A stretch of 64,000 nucleotides of DNA from Thiodiazotropha sp040506975 (GCA_965211775.1 OZ242974.1:682001-746000); one strand, 5' to 3'; counted from the first letter of the stretch, positions 16,225 through 27,073 are shown. Notes: a model not told the origin generated them from the sequence alone. Made by a program: numbers and translations.

Positions 16225-18945
16225 ATGGATTTTCCACTGTTTATGTCTAAATCATCCCCATTTGTCCTGGTCGATGGCTCCTCCTACCTGTTTCGCGCCT
16301 ATCATGCCCTGCCCGACCTCAGCAACTCGCAAGGTGAACCGACAGGTGCGATTGTCGGCGTACTGAACATGCTGCGTCGCTTGATCAGCGATTTCGATCC
16401 CGACTATATGGTGGTCGTATTCGATGCCCCCGGCGGCAGTTTCAGACATGAGATTTATCCGGAGTACAAGGCCAATCGCCCCCCCATGCCGGACGATCTG
16501 CGCGATCAGATAGAACCTCTGCATGCGATCATTCGGGCGATGGGCCTGCCGATGCTGGTGGTGCCTGGCGTCGAGGCGGACGATGTGATCGGCACCTTGG
16601 CGCGACAGGCCACGGAACAGGGCATAGAGACTATGATTTCCACGGGTGACAAGGATATGGCGCAGCTGGTGAATGAACACGTCACGCTGATCAACACCAT
16701 GTCAGAGACCACCACCGATATGGCGGGTGTAATGGACAAGTTCGGTGTCAGGCCCGAGCAGATTATTGACTACCTGGCCCTGGTGGGTGACACGGTCGAT
16801 AATATACCGGGTGTTCCGAAGTGTGGTCCTAAAACCGCGGCAAAGTGGCTGAATACCTACGGTTCCCTGGATAATCTGATCACACATGCGGATGAGATCA
16901 AGGGTAAGATCGGTGAGAATCTGCGCGCCAGTCTGGCGCAACTGCCGCTCTCCCGTGAACTGGCAACCATAAAGCCCGACGTCAGCCTTGAAATGAGCCC
17001 AACTGATTACCGGCCGGTTGAGCAGGACAGTGCTGAATTACGGCGTCACTATCAATGGATGGGATCGAACCGTCTGCTCGCAACCCTGGATGACGTGGAA
17101 TCGGATGAGCAACAGCAGGCAACGGAACAAGCCGCTGTAAACTACGAGACAGTGTTGAGCGAGCCGGCGTTGAAAAGATGGATCGCCCAGCTGGAGGCCC
17201 ATGGCCTGTTCGCCTTCGATACGGAAACCACCAGTCTCGACTATATGCAGGCCGAACTGGTCGGGCTCTCATTTGCGCTACATCCTGGCGAGGCAGCGTA
17301 TGTCCCCGTCGGTCACGACTATCCGGGCGCGCCAACGCAGCTGTCACGTGAGTTAGTGCTTACTCACTTGAAGCCGCTTTTAGAGAATCCAAAGCTGAAG
17401 AAGGTGGGTCAAAATCTGAAATACAATATGAGTGTATTGGCCCGCTACGGCATCGATATGCAAGGCATTGCCTATGACACCATGCTCGAATCCTACGTGC
17501 TCGATTCCACGGCTACACGGCATGACATGGACTCCATGGCCAAGCGCTATCTGCAACATGAGACAATCCACTTTGAAACGATAGCCGGCAAAGGCAAGAA
17601 GCAGTTGACCTTTAATCAAATCGATCTGGAGTTAGCCGCCCCATATGCGGCTGAAGATGCGGATATTACCCTCCGCCTGCATAATTATTTCTGGCCGAAA
17701 TTTGAAAGTGAGCATTTACTAACGTCATTGCTGACGGAACTTGAGGTGGCGTTGATACCGGTATTATCGAGGATGGAGCGAGCCGGCGTGGCTATCGACA
17801 GCAGCATGCTGCGCAAGCAGAGCGATGAGTTGGCAAAGAGCATGCACCAACTCGAACAGCAGGCCTATTCTCTTGCCGGCCATAGTTTCAATTTGGGTTC
17901 TCCGAAGCAGATTGGGGAGGTCTTCTTCACCGAACTGGAACTCCCGGTGATTGCAAAGACACCCAAGGGGGCGCCCTCAACGGCGGAATCGGTGTTGGTC
18001 GAATTGGCGGAACAGGGGCATGAGCTGCCGGCAGTGATTCTGGAGCATCGCGGTCTCTCCAAGCTCAAGTCGACCTATACGGACAAACTGCCTGAGATGG
18101 TCAATCCGCAGACCGGCCGTGTACACACCTCATACCACCAGGCGGTGGCCGCCACAGGACGACTCTCCTCCACCGACCCAAATCTGCAGAATATTCCAGT
18201 ACGCACAGAGGCGGGCAGGCGCATTCGCCGGGCATTTGTAGCGCAACCGGGCTGGAAGATGCTGGCAGCGGACTACTCCCAGATAGAGTTGAGGATCATG
18301 GCCCATTTGTCAGGGGATGAAGGGCTTCTACGGGCATTTTCCGAAGGCAAGGATATCCATCGGGCTACTGCGGCTGAGGTTTTCGACGAACCGCTGGATC
18401 GTGTGACTGCGGAGCAGCGACGCTCCGCCAAGGCGATCAACTTCGGCTTGATCTACGGCATGTCCGCATTTGGTCTGGCGCGTCAGTTGGGTATTGAGAG
18501 AAACGCCGCCCAGGCCTATGTGGATCTCTATTTCAAACGCTACCCCGGCGTGCAGGCATTCATGGATCGGACGCGGGAACTGGCCCATGATCAGGGTTAT
18601 GTCGAGACGCTTTTCGGCCGCCGTCTTTACCTGCCCGATATCAACGCAAAAAATCATCAACGCAGGACGGCGGCGGAGCGTACGGCGATCAATGCGCCGA
18701 TGCAGGGGAGTGCGGCTGATATCATCAAACGCGCCATGCTGGCTGTAGACGCCTGGATAGAGGCCAGCACACCGCCCGTACGACTTCTTATGCAGGTTCA
18801 TGATGAACTGGTGCTGGAGGCCGAAGAATCCTATGTTATTGAAGCAAAAGACATTATTGCGAATTTTATGGAGGCGGCGGCCAGTTTGGCAGTGCCCTTG
18901 CTGGTGGATGTAGGGGTCGGCGACAACTGGGATCAGGCGCATTGA
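16225..18945 (+). CDS. polA: DNA polymerase I
   Basis: A 906-residue family A polymerase with three domains: the 5'-3' exonuclease (residues ~1-300, starting PFVLVDGSSYLFRAYHALP, with EADDVIGTLA and STGDKDMAQLV), the 3'-5' exonuclease with its catalytic FAFDTETTSLD, and the polymerase with motif A (DYSQIELRIMAHLSGDE), motif B (RRSAKAINFGLIYGMSAFG) and motif C (QVHDELVLEAEE). The proofreading site appears intact. Two ATGs (16225 and 16243) are possible; neither has a good ribosome site. It replaces Okazaki primers and fills repair gaps. It is followed by a small-RNA candidate and engB, as in enterobacteria and pseudomonads. Confidence 0.96.
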   Translation: MDFPLFMSKSSPFVLVDGSSYLFRAYHALPDLSNSQGEPTGAIVGVLNMLRRLISDFDPDYMVVVFDAPGGSFRHEIYPEYKANRPPMPDDLRDQIEPLHAIIRAMGLPMLVVPGVEADDVIGTLARQATEQGIETMISTGDKDMAQLVNEHVTLINTMSETTTDMAGVMDKFGVRPEQIIDYLALVGDTVDNIPGVPKCGPKTAAKWLNTYGSLDNLITHADEIKGKIGENLRASLAQLPLSRELATIKPDVSLEMSPTDYRPVEQDSAELRRHYQWMGSNRLLATLDDVESDEQQQATEQAAVNYETVLSEPALKRWIAQLEAHGLFAFDTETTSLDYMQAELVGLSFALHPGEAAYVPVGHDYPGAPTQLSRELVLTHLKPLLENPKLKKVGQNLKYNMSVLARYGIDMQGIAYDTMLESYVLDSTATRHDMDSMAKRYLQHETIHFETIAGKGKKQLTFNQIDLELAAPYAAEDADITLRLHNYFWPKFESEHLLTSLLTELEVALIPVLSRMERAGVAIDSSMLRKQSDELAKSMHQLEQQAYSLAGHSFNLGSPKQIGEVFFTELELPVIAKTPKGAPSTAESVLVELAEQGHELPAVILEHRGLSKLKSTYTDKLPEMVNPQTGRVHTSYHQAVAATGRLSSTDPNLQNIPVRTEAGRRIRRAFVAQPGWKMLAADYSQIELRIMAHLSGDEGLLRAFSEGKDIHRATAAEVFDEPLDRVTAEQRRSAKAINFGLIYGMSAFGLARQLGIERNAAQAYVDLYFKRYPGVQAFMDRTRELAHDQGYVETLFGRRLYLPDINAKNHQRRTAAERTAINAPMQGSAADIIKRAMLAVDAWIEASTPPVRLLMQVHDELVLEAEESYVIEAKDIIANFMEAAASLAVPLLVDVGVGDNWDQAH

Positions 18946-18984
18946 ACTTTATATAAAATCACCAGTCTATCTAGCTGTAAGTCG

Positions 18985-19097
18985 TACGACGAGGGTCGCT
19001 TTTCCTCCCTTTGCGACCCATCCTTCCCGGTGACCCCATCCGGGAAGATCCGGCCCCGTCAGTCTCTCCCCTTAGGCTGATGGGGCTTTCTTTTTTT
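18985..19097 (+). ncRNA. Candidate small RNA in the polA-engB interval
   Basis: Three perfect or near-perfect hairpins follow one another: GGGTCGC/GCGACCC (18993-19019) with the 13-base pyrimidine loop TTTTCCTCCCTTT; CTTCCCGG/CCGGGAAG (19023-19047); and GCCCCGTCAG/CTGATGGGGC (19053-19086) followed by a T-rich run, a typical terminator. The locus between polA and engB holds Spot 42 in enterobacteria/vibrios and ErsA in Pseudomonas. The loop of hairpin 1 is complementary to a Shine-Dalgarno sequence. A possible -35 (TTGAAC, 18942) overlaps the polA stop, with only a poor -10. It could instead be just an elaborate polA terminator, but one hairpin would suffice for that. Confidence 0.6.
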
Positions 19098-19117
19098 AGC
19101 GGCCAGCGGGTCAGTTT

Positions 19118-19741
19118 TCAGCGGGATGGCTGAGTGTGTGAGTCCGGTTCCAGTTCAAACCACAGGTCCAGCACCCGGTGGCACTCGTCAATGCCCTGTT
19201 TTTTCAATGCGGAGAAGCGTTGGACTGAGATCTCCGGGCGATCACCGAGTTCCTTTTTGACCTTCAACAAGGTGTTTTTGCCAGCGCCGGTCTTGAGTTT
19301 GTCGGCCTTGGTCAGGAGGATGTGTGTCGGTAGGCCATGGTAGGTATTCCATTGCAACATCTGCAGATCGAACGCTGTCAGCGGATGACGGATATCCATC
19401 AACAAAATCATGCCTCTGAGACATTGCCGTTGTTCGATGTAGTGTGCAAGTGTCTTTTGCCACTCTTTTTTGATCGATTCCGCGACCTTGGCATAGCCAT
19501 AGCCAGGCAGGTCTACCAGGCGACGGTCGCTGTCCAAAGAGAAGAAATTGAGAAGTTGGGTCCTGCCCGGTGTTTTACTGGTTCGCGCCAGAGATTTCTG
19601 TCCGCATAAGGCGTTCAGGGCACTGGATTTTCCGGCATTGGAGCGTCCGGCAAACGCCACCTCGAAACCGCTGTCTGTCGGGGATTGGGATAGTCGGGCC
19701 GCACTTTTCAGGAAATGGACCCGATGATAATAGGGATTCAT
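19118..19741 (-). CDS. engB: Ribosome biogenesis GTPase EngB (YihA/YsxC)
   Basis: A 207-residue TrmE-Era-EngA-EngB-family GTPase. Visible motifs are G1 GRSNAGKSSALNAL (residue ~31), G2 region TSKTPGRTQLLNFF, G3 DLPGYGYAKV, G4 LTKADKLKTGAG and the G5 area SVQRFSALKKQG. EngB acts in large-subunit assembly. It is convergent with polA across the small-RNA candidate. The ATG at 19741 gives the usual N-terminus (YHRVHFLKSA). Confidence 0.95.
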   Translation of the reverse strand: MNPYYHRVHFLKSAARLSQSPTDSGFEVAFAGRSNAGKSSALNALCGQKSLARTSKTPGRTQLLNFFSLDSDRRLVDLPGYGYAKVAESIKKEWQKTLAHYIEQRQCLRGMILLMDIRHPLTAFDLQMLQWNTYHGLPTHILLTKADKLKTGAGKNTLLKVKKELGDRPEISVQRFSALKKQGIDECHRVLDLWFELEPDSHTQPSR

Positions 19742-19784
19742 GGCATTGCTGCAATATCTCGAAATGCCATGGCGGCTGATTGGA

Positions 19785-20240
19785 TCAACTGCTCCAGAGT
19801 CGTTGGATCCAGGATTTCTTGCTCAACCTGGGTTGAGCGCCTGCCTTGAGGAAAAAGCCGCTATATTCCATGTCCTCCTCCATGATGTGTTTGGTCAGCC
19901 AGGTCTTGAGAAAGTGCATCAGCTCAAAACCGATGGCGGTCTTGCCGGTGGTTACCTTTTCTTGCAGGTCCGCCACGGACTGGAGCAGCTCTTCATGTAT
20001 CTCTTTATGATCTTCATAGCCAGGGTAGTTGAGGATTCGCATCAAGCTCTCCTCAACCGCAAAATGGATCCTGGTGTAGTCAGCCAGATCGCCCAGGATA
20101 CTCTTCACTACATCACTGCCATGGCGTTGATGAATGGCTTCATGCATCTTATTGACGAGCTCGACGAGCATCTTGTGTTGTTCATCGATCTCTTCAATGC
20201 CGACACTGAGTGCGTCGGACCATTCTACGAATTTGCTCAT
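19785..20240 (-). CDS. Bacteriohemerythrin
   Basis: A 151-residue single-domain hemerythrin. The di-iron ligands are visible in order: His in IEEIDEQHKML, His and Glu in RIHFAVEESLM, two His in YEDHKEIHEELL, and His and Asp in WLTKHIMEEDMEY. It therefore should bind O2 at a non-heme di-iron site, serving as an oxygen carrier or sensor in the cytoplasm. The start at MSKFVEWSDALSVG is chosen because GGAAG lies upstream; a longer frame to 20324 lacks family similarity. The C-terminal ~20 residues after GFFLKAG are a non-conserved extension. Confidence 0.93.
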   Translation of the reverse strand: MSKFVEWSDALSVGIEEIDEQHKMLVELVNKMHEAIHQRHGSDVVKSILGDLADYTRIHFAVEESLMRILNYPGYEDHKEIHEELLQSVADLQEKVTTGKTAIGFELMHFLKTWLTKHIMEEDMEYSGFFLKAGAQPRLSKKSWIQRLWSS

Positions 20241-20351
20241 AACTGCTTCCCTATGCCCGCGAGTAATGTCTGATTTGTCAATAGAAAATCCGGGCATTGT
20301 GACAGGGATCACGCAGCCGTACAACTTAGTGTGGCAGGATTGTTTTTAACT

Positions 20352-20831
20352 TTAGTCGGTTTTTTTCCACTCGCCCGACTTTCCCCCGCTCTTTTCCGTC
20401 AGCCGAATGTCACTGATTATCATGCCCCTGTCAACGGCCTTGCACATATCATAGATAGTCAGGAGGGTGATCTGGGTCGCACACAAGGCTTCGATTTCGA
20501 CACCGGTCTGTCCTACATTTTCCACGTGGGTATGGCAGTGAATTGCATTCTCGCTCTCATCGGGACGCAGGTCGATCTCAACCTTGGTCAGTGAAAGCGG
20601 GTGGCATAATGGAATCAGTTCCGGTGCCCGCTTGGCGGCCATAATGCCGGCGATACGGGCGACACCGAGCACGTCTCCCTTCTTATGGCTGCCTGCCAGA
20701 ATCATCCGCAGGGTTTCGGGTTGCATGGTGATACGGCCCTCTGTGACGGCCCTGCGCCTGGTCGACGGCTTGTCCCCGACATTGACCATATGGGCCTCAC
20801 CGGCGGCATTGAAGTGAGTGAAATCAGTCAT
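20352..20831 (-). CDS. moaC: Cyclic pyranopterin monophosphate synthase MoaC
   Basis: A 159-residue MoaC. It catalyses conversion of the MoaA product to cPMP, the first stage of molybdenum cofactor synthesis. Conserved segments are KKGDVLGVARIAGIMAAKR, LIPLCHPLSLTKVE, GVEIEALCA, YDMCKAVDRGM and the C-terminal KSGGKSGEW. All match the family at normal length. No other mo-cofactor gene is in the window. A hydrolase of the YfcE type lies upstream on the same strand. Confidence 0.96.
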   Translation of the reverse strand: MTDFTHFNAAGEAHMVNVGDKPSTRRRAVTEGRITMQPETLRMILAGSHKKGDVLGVARIAGIMAAKRAPELIPLCHPLSLTKVEIDLRPDESENAIHCHTHVENVGQTGVEIEALCATQITLLTIYDMCKAVDRGMIISDIRLTEKSGGKSGEWKKTD

Positions 20832-20947
20832 GAGTGCTCCTGCCGTTCATAGACAACAGTGTTTGAATTGCCAAACGACTCTCCCCGCGCCTTGATTGGC
20901 GCTTTTTCAGGCAGAACAGAGCCGATCTGAATCAGTGCTGACAGGTC

Positions 20948-21487
20948 TTATTGTCCAGCGTCAAGCTCAATCTGCTTAGAAACCTCTCGCGATTCAAAGG
21001 TCATATTTTCCAGGTCGGCCATGACATAGGTTGCCGGTGATTTACCGACACCACCGATCGTACCGGGATTGACCAAATGGGTGACACTGCCTTTGACATT
21101 CACGAGTTGCTCAATTTTTAATTTATGGCTATGACCGCAGCACACCAGGTCCCAGTCACCGGTTGCAGCCATGGCCCTTGCATAGTGGGGATAGTGGACG
21201 AGAAATATATTACGCCCTGCCAATTCGACCGCGGCATCCATGCCGTGGTAGTGAATATTGTTCTCATCCCGGCTGGCTAGCCGCCCCAGGGTATAGAGAT
21301 CACCGCTATTGTTGCCATGGATGACATGCACCGGCAAGTCAAACTTGTCCAGACAGTGTAGCGTGCTCGGCGCGACCACATCGCCACAGTGTAAAACTGC
21401 TTCCGCCTCTTCGGCCTTGGCCGCCTCAACAGCCGCTTCCAGCAAGGGAATATGATCGTGGCTGTCAGAGAGAATGCAGATTTTCAT
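20948..21487 (-). CDS. YfcE/MJ0936-family metallophosphodiesterase
   Basis: A 179-residue calcineurin-like phosphoesterase. Metal-binding motifs are in order: ILSDSHDH (D-x-H), LHCGDVV (GD), HVIHGNNSGD (GNN), LVHYPHY (H) and CCGHSHK (GHSH). The NPGTIGG segment near the C-terminus matches the YfcE subgroup, which hydrolyses phosphodiesters in vitro; the natural substrate is not known. It lies between moaC and ppa on the same strand, but spacing does not require co-transcription. Confidence 0.88.
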   Translation of the reverse strand: MKICILSDSHDHIPLLEAAVEAAKAEEAEAVLHCGDVVAPSTLHCLDKFDLPVHVIHGNNSGDLYTLGRLASRDENNIHYHGMDAAVELAGRNIFLVHYPHYARAMAATGDWDLVCCGHSHKLKIEQLVNVKGSVTHLVNPGTIGGVGKSPATYVMADLENMTFESREVSKQIELDAGQ

Positions 21488-21558
21488 CGCGTGCTACTTC
21501 CTCGCTTCGGTACCAGGACATAGGGGAGTATAGTTAGCCATGAAGGGCCGTTCATGGC

Positions 21559-22107
21559 TTAGAAGTTCGGTTTTTCCGGTGCGTCTATGTACATCTGTAC
21601 CGAGTTGCGGACCTCCTGTTTGGCGGCCTCGACGCCTTCCCAGCCCTTAACGCGTACCCATTTACCCTCATCGAGGTCTTTGTAGTGTTCGAAGAAGTGG
21701 GCAATGCGTTCCATCAGTTCCTCAGGCATGTCGTCCGCCGATCTGACATGTCTCCAGCGACTTGAAACGTCATCCGCCGGCACCGCAACGACCTTGGCGT
21801 CATCACCGGACTCATCGGTCATTTTCAAAACGGCTACCGGGCGGCAGCGGATCACTGAGCCAGGGATCAACGGAAAAGCGGTGGGCACCATCACGTCGCA
21901 GGGGTCTCCATCGTCAGAGAGCGTGTGCGGGATATACCCGTAGTTGGCCGGATAGTGCATGGCGGTGCGCAGGATGCGGTCGACAAACATGGCGCCTGTC
22001 TCTTTGTCCACCTCATATTTGACCGGATCGGCGTTGGACGGGATTTCGATAATGACATTGATTTCATCAGGAATATTCTTTCCTGAGGAGACTCGGTCCA
22101 GATTCAT
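21559..22107 (-). CDS. ppa: Soluble inorganic pyrophosphatase
   Basis: A 182-residue family I pyrophosphatase. Signature DGDPCDVMV binds the metals; IVEIP-like start (VIIEIPSNADPVKYEVDKETG), HYPANYGYIP and HYKDLDEGKWVRVKGWEG are all conserved. It hydrolyses PPi to phosphate in the cytoplasm. It is notable here because a membrane pyrophosphatase and a PPi-using phosphofructokinase, which both conserve the energy of PPi, lie just downstream; the soluble enzyme would compete for PPi. Confidence 0.95.
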   Translation of the reverse strand: MNLDRVSSGKNIPDEINVIIEIPSNADPVKYEVDKETGAMFVDRILRTAMHYPANYGYIPHTLSDDGDPCDVMVPTAFPLIPGSVIRCRPVAVLKMTDESGDDAKVVAVPADDVSSRWRHVRSADDMPEELMERIAHFFEHYKDLDEGKWVRVKGWEGVEAAKQEVRNSVQMYIDAPEKPNF

Positions 22108-22497
22108 ATTTGAGACCCTTGCGGTTGATCGTAGCTGATTATTTCCGGCAGGCGGGCCGGAATTCGTGTGAGGTGTGAAGATTACGGATAACCTCGTCGG
22201 GTGTCTAGCCCAAAGCCAGTGTGAGATTGCTAAATATTCAAACTGATGTCCACAATGGAATTGTGGAATTATGCGGGTTTCTGCACCTAATCAGGCCGCA
22301 CAGGCGCTTCCGGGCCCGATGAGCGAAAAGCAATTTGTATGGCAGCCTTGAATGCCAATTACCACAATTCAGGAGATGCTGATCAACGGTTTTTCGTCCA
22401 GGTATGGCGCTTGTTTTTAGTCTGCGGTGATCGGCGCCCATTAACGGTCAGTGAATTTTGTGTCAGTTATCCGTACGAACAGGTAGGGGCCGTTACG
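22108..22497. other. Intergenic region upstream of ppa
   Basis: About 390 bp between the ppa start and the hairpin at 22498. No frame here has a recognisable product or ribosome site. TCCACAATGGAATTGTGGA near 22249-22267 is an imperfect palindrome of unknown meaning. It presumably carries the ppa promoter, though I cannot pick convincing -35/-10 boxes. Confidence 0.5.
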
Positions 22498-22523
22498 AAA
22501 AAAGGGGAGCCGAAGCTCCCCTT
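22498..22523 (-). terminator. Rho-independent terminator, probably the original hppA terminator
   Basis: Minus strand: AAGGGGAGC/GCTCCCCTT around a TTCG tetraloop followed by a six-T run. No gene ends directly before it now; the nearest upstream on that strand is the IS200-type element and, beyond it, hppA, whose own stop is not followed by a T-run hairpin. Confidence 0.7.
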
Positions 22524-22555
22524 GGTGAATTGACTCTGCGGTCTTGAGTAAGTAT

Positions 22556-22646
22556 CCCCCGGCAAAGCCGGGGGCTTTAGTTGTGAACCGCTCGAAGCGG
22601 TCTGTAAAACGGAGCCTATTGGCTCCTTGAGCCCCTCAAAGGGGCT
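22556..22646. repeat. Four consecutive perfect hairpins
   Basis: CCCCCGGC/GCCGGGGG (loop AAA, 22556-22574), ACCGCT/AGCGGT (loop CGA, 22587-22601), GGAGCC/GGCTCC (loop TATT, 22611-22626) and AGCCCCT/AGGGGCT (loop CAA, 22630-22646). All stems are exact and loops are 3-4 bases. They lie at the 3' side of the IS200-type transposase gene and probably are its transposition end and/or a transcription barrier. Confidence 0.85.
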
Positions 22647-22656
22647 GTTACATCAA

Positions 22657-23076
22657 CTATAACTGATCAATCCTATGGTCTTCCGCTTCCTGGTACCGTA
22701 TATACTCCCGAATCACCTGCTCATCCCTACCTACCGTCGAGGTAAAATATCACCTGGCCCAGAAATGATGGCCAACATAGTTCCTTTTTCGACCCAGGTA
22801 GGTACGGGCTATGTGGATCGCACTTTTCCCTTTGATAAAACCAACTACCTGCGATACCGTATATTTTGGTGGCATCGATATCATCATATGGACATGGTCT
22901 GCCATAACATGCCCTTCCTCTATCAAACTCTCTTTCTGCCTCGCCAGCCGATGAAATACCTCTCCAAGCTCTTGCCTGATCTGCCCAAAAAGCGTCTTCC
23001 TCCGGTACTTCGGAATAAAAACAATATGGTACTTACACTCCCATCTTGTGTGGCTTAAACTTTCTACTTGTCTCAT
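22657..23076 (-). pseudogene. tnpA: IS200/IS605-type transposase TnpA with an in-frame TGA
   Basis: The first 108 codons encode a Y1 transposase: start RWECKYHIVFIPKYRRK and the HUH-type motif HVMADHVHMMISMPP. At 22750-22752 a TGA replaces the conserved Gly codon of HFWARGYF. The same frame then stays open to a TAG at 22657 and reads YFTSTVGRDEQVIREYIRYQ, which contains the region of the catalytic Tyr. Total length would be 139 codons, normal for the family. The stop separates the metal-binding motif from the nucleophile, so the protein should be inactive unless the codon is read through. Confidence 0.88.
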
Positions 23077-23190
23077 GGTTTCTCCTTAGCGTGTTGCTTG
23101 GCGGCTCACGCTTTGGGGTTACTATGAGACTACTGTTTCTGTCAAACTGTTGATGCCTCCCCAGCAGAGCTGGGGGGTCTCCATTTTTGT

Positions 23191-25236
<2,046 letters not shown>

Positions 25237-25363
25237 TTATACATCCTCCAATGAGATAGACGAAATGGGCTCTGGTAACAATTCATTTACACCACCTGAG
25301 CCCTGACGTGGTCCGGTCAGGCCGGTTTCGATCAGCAGACCATTCTGGCAGGGTTGGGCGAAC

Positions 25364-25387
25364 AAAAAAAGGGGCTTTTAAGCCCCT
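25364..25387 (-). terminator. Rho-independent terminator of pfp
   Basis: Minus strand: AGGGGCT/AGCCCCT with a four-base loop and a run of T, 12 bp after the pfp stop. It separates pfp from hppA. Confidence 0.88.
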
Positions 25388-25398
25388 ATTGATTTAGA

Positions 25399-26655
25399 TT
25401 AAAGTTCAAAGTCATCCAGTTTCCTGGGTACCGCCACACCTTTCATAGTGACATAGTCCGGCATGCCGTTTTCAGTATAGGGAGGATAGGCCTCGCCCAT
25501 GATCAGGGGATAGAGGTACTCCTTGCAGGCGGCCGTGATGCCGAATCCGTCATCAGTGATGAACTCCATCGGCATCATCTTTTCGACGTTCGCCACCTCA
25601 CTCAGGGGGGCTTCGCCGATACTCCATTTGTATGGGCTGGAAGACTCGCGCACCACTGTGGGCATGATGGAGTTTTTACCCTCCAGTGCCTTCTCCACTG
25701 CCGCCTTGCCCAAGGCGTAGGCCTGCTCGACATCAGAGGCCGATGCCAGGTGACGGGCGGCCCGCTGCAGGTAGTCGGCCACGGCCCAGTGGAATTTGTA
25801 GCCCAGGGCGTCTTTGATCATGTTGGCGACAACGGGGGCGGCGCCGCCCAGCTGGGCGTGGCCGAAAGCGTCTCGGGTACCCTGTTCGGCAAGAAATTTA
25901 CCATCCGGCCAGTGGCAACCCTCCGAGACCACAATCGAGCAGTAGCCGTGTTCCTTGACCTTGGCGTCGACCTTGGCGAGGAACTTCTCCTGATCGAACT
26001 CCACCTCCGGGAAAAGAATGACAACCGGTATGCCGTTGTCCTCAACCAAGCCACCGGCAGCGGCGATCCAACCGGCGTGGCGGCCCATGACTTCGATCAC
26101 GAATATCTTGGTCGATGTGGCGGCCATTGAGCGTACATCGAAAGAGGCCTCCAGTGTGGAGACGGCTATATACTTGGCTACGGAACCGAAACCGGGGCAG
26201 TTGTCGGTTATCGGCAGGTCGTTGTCAACCGTCTTGGGTACATGAATCGCCTGTACCGGAAACCCCATTTTTTCAGACAGCTGGGAGACTTTATAGCAGG
26301 TGTCGGCCGAGTCGCCGCCGCCGTTGTAGAAGAAGTAGCCGATATTGTGGGCCTTGAAAATCTCAATCAGGCGTTCATATTCCCTTTTGTTGTCTTCCAG
26401 GCTCTTCAGCTTGAAACGACACGACCCGAAACCACCGGAAGGCGTGTGTTTGAGAGCGGCGATATCCTCAGCCGATTCGGCGCTGGTATCGATCAGGTCT
26501 TCGGTAAGCGCACCTATGATGCCATTGCGTCCGGCGTAGACATTGGCAATCCTATCGGGGTGTTGGCGGGCGGTTTCGATAACCCCGCAAGCGGAGGCAT
26601 TGATCACCGCGGTGACCCCGCCCGATTGGGCGTAGAAGGCATTTTTAGCAGTCAT
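25399..26655 (-). CDS. pfp: PPi-dependent 6-phosphofructokinase
   Basis: A 418-residue phosphofructokinase of the PPi-using clade. Phosphate-donor determinants are NGGGDSADT, with Asp in the position that excludes ATP, and VPKTVDNDLP, where Lys replaces the Gly of ATP enzymes. The substrate motif EVMGRHAGWIAAA is intact. The reaction is reversible: fructose-6-P + PPi to fructose-1,6-bisP + Pi. In autotrophs such as Methylococcus and sulfur-oxidising symbionts related enzymes also act on sedoheptulose-1,7-bisphosphate and return PPi to an H+-PPase. Having hppA next door fits that energy-saving role. Confidence 0.95.
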   Translation of the reverse strand: MTAKNAFYAQSGGVTAVINASACGVIETARQHPDRIANVYAGRNGIIGALTEDLIDTSAESAEDIAALKHTPSGGFGSCRFKLKSLEDNKREYERLIEIFKAHNIGYFFYNGGGDSADTCYKVSQLSEKMGFPVQAIHVPKTVDNDLPITDNCPGFGSVAKYIAVSTLEASFDVRSMAATSTKIFVIEVMGRHAGWIAAAGGLVEDNGIPVVILFPEVEFDQEKFLAKVDAKVKEHGYCSIVVSEGCHWPDGKFLAEQGTRDAFGHAQLGGAAPVVANMIKDALGYKFHWAVADYLQRAARHLASASDVEQAYALGKAAVEKALEGKNSIMPTVVRESSSPYKWSIGEAPLSEVANVEKMMPMEFITDDGFGITAACKEYLYPLIMGEAYPPYTENGMPDYVTMKGVAVPRKLDDFEL

Positions 26656-26719
26656 TTATATGATCCCCTTAGTTTATTGATATCTATTTAAAAAAAATCC
26701 GGGTGCGTATCAATGACCT

Positions 26720-27073
26720 CTATAGGTCACCTCTCTCTCTTGCCGCATGATCGGCCTGAGCCTGCAGCAGGGAGACGATGCATTCAGTGAGGTCGTCGTA
26801 TTCGTCGACACCGGTGCCATACTGTTGATAGCCCCGGTAGAAAAACTGGCAGCGGTATTTACGGCTGCCGGTTTTGAAAACAATGAAATTGCAGCCCTCT
26901 TGATTCCAATAGATTACCGGACAGCTCGATAGCTCTCGATCGGAGGGCATCAGGCGTATCTCGGCATCCGCAATCTGGGTTTCAACTTTGCCTCCGTAAC
27001 GTTCAGTCAACGTGGTTTCGATGATCCAGTGTTCAGATTCTGTTATATCTGGAATTTCAGGCATGAAGGCCAC
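26720..27073 (-). CDS. Hypothetical protein, 117 residues
   Basis: I do not recognise a family. The product is soluble, acidic, with several aromatics in the middle (IYWNQEGCNFIVFKTGSRKYRCQFFYRGYQQYGTG), a pattern suggesting a small alpha/beta domain, and a C-terminal helix (DDLTECIVSLLQAQADHAARE). It starts at either of two ATGs (27073 or 27064). It is upstream of pfp on the same strand, 64 bp away, and may be co-transcribed with it. Confidence 0.6.
   Translation of the reverse strand: MAFMPEIPDITESEHWIIETTLTERYGGKVETQIADAEIRLMPSDRELSSCPVIYWNQEGCNFIVFKTGSRKYRCQFFYRGYQQYGTGVDEYDDLTECIVSLLQAQADHAARERGDL

Larger units (their letters stand above)
22550..23185 (-). mobile_element. Degenerate IS200/IS605-family element
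   Basis: A single Y1-type transposase gene is bracketed by hairpins, as in IS200. The distal end has four hairpins (22556-22646) and the proximal end has a CCCCAGC/GCTGGGG hairpin (23159-23175). IS200 elements make no target duplication, so exact ends cannot be set from the sequence; the borders given are those of the hairpins. It sits between hppA and a terminator. Confidence 0.75.

Noticed and set aside
22556..22646. CRISPR-like array
   Set aside because: The four hairpins differ in sequence and have no spacers of equal length; they are IS200-end-type stems.
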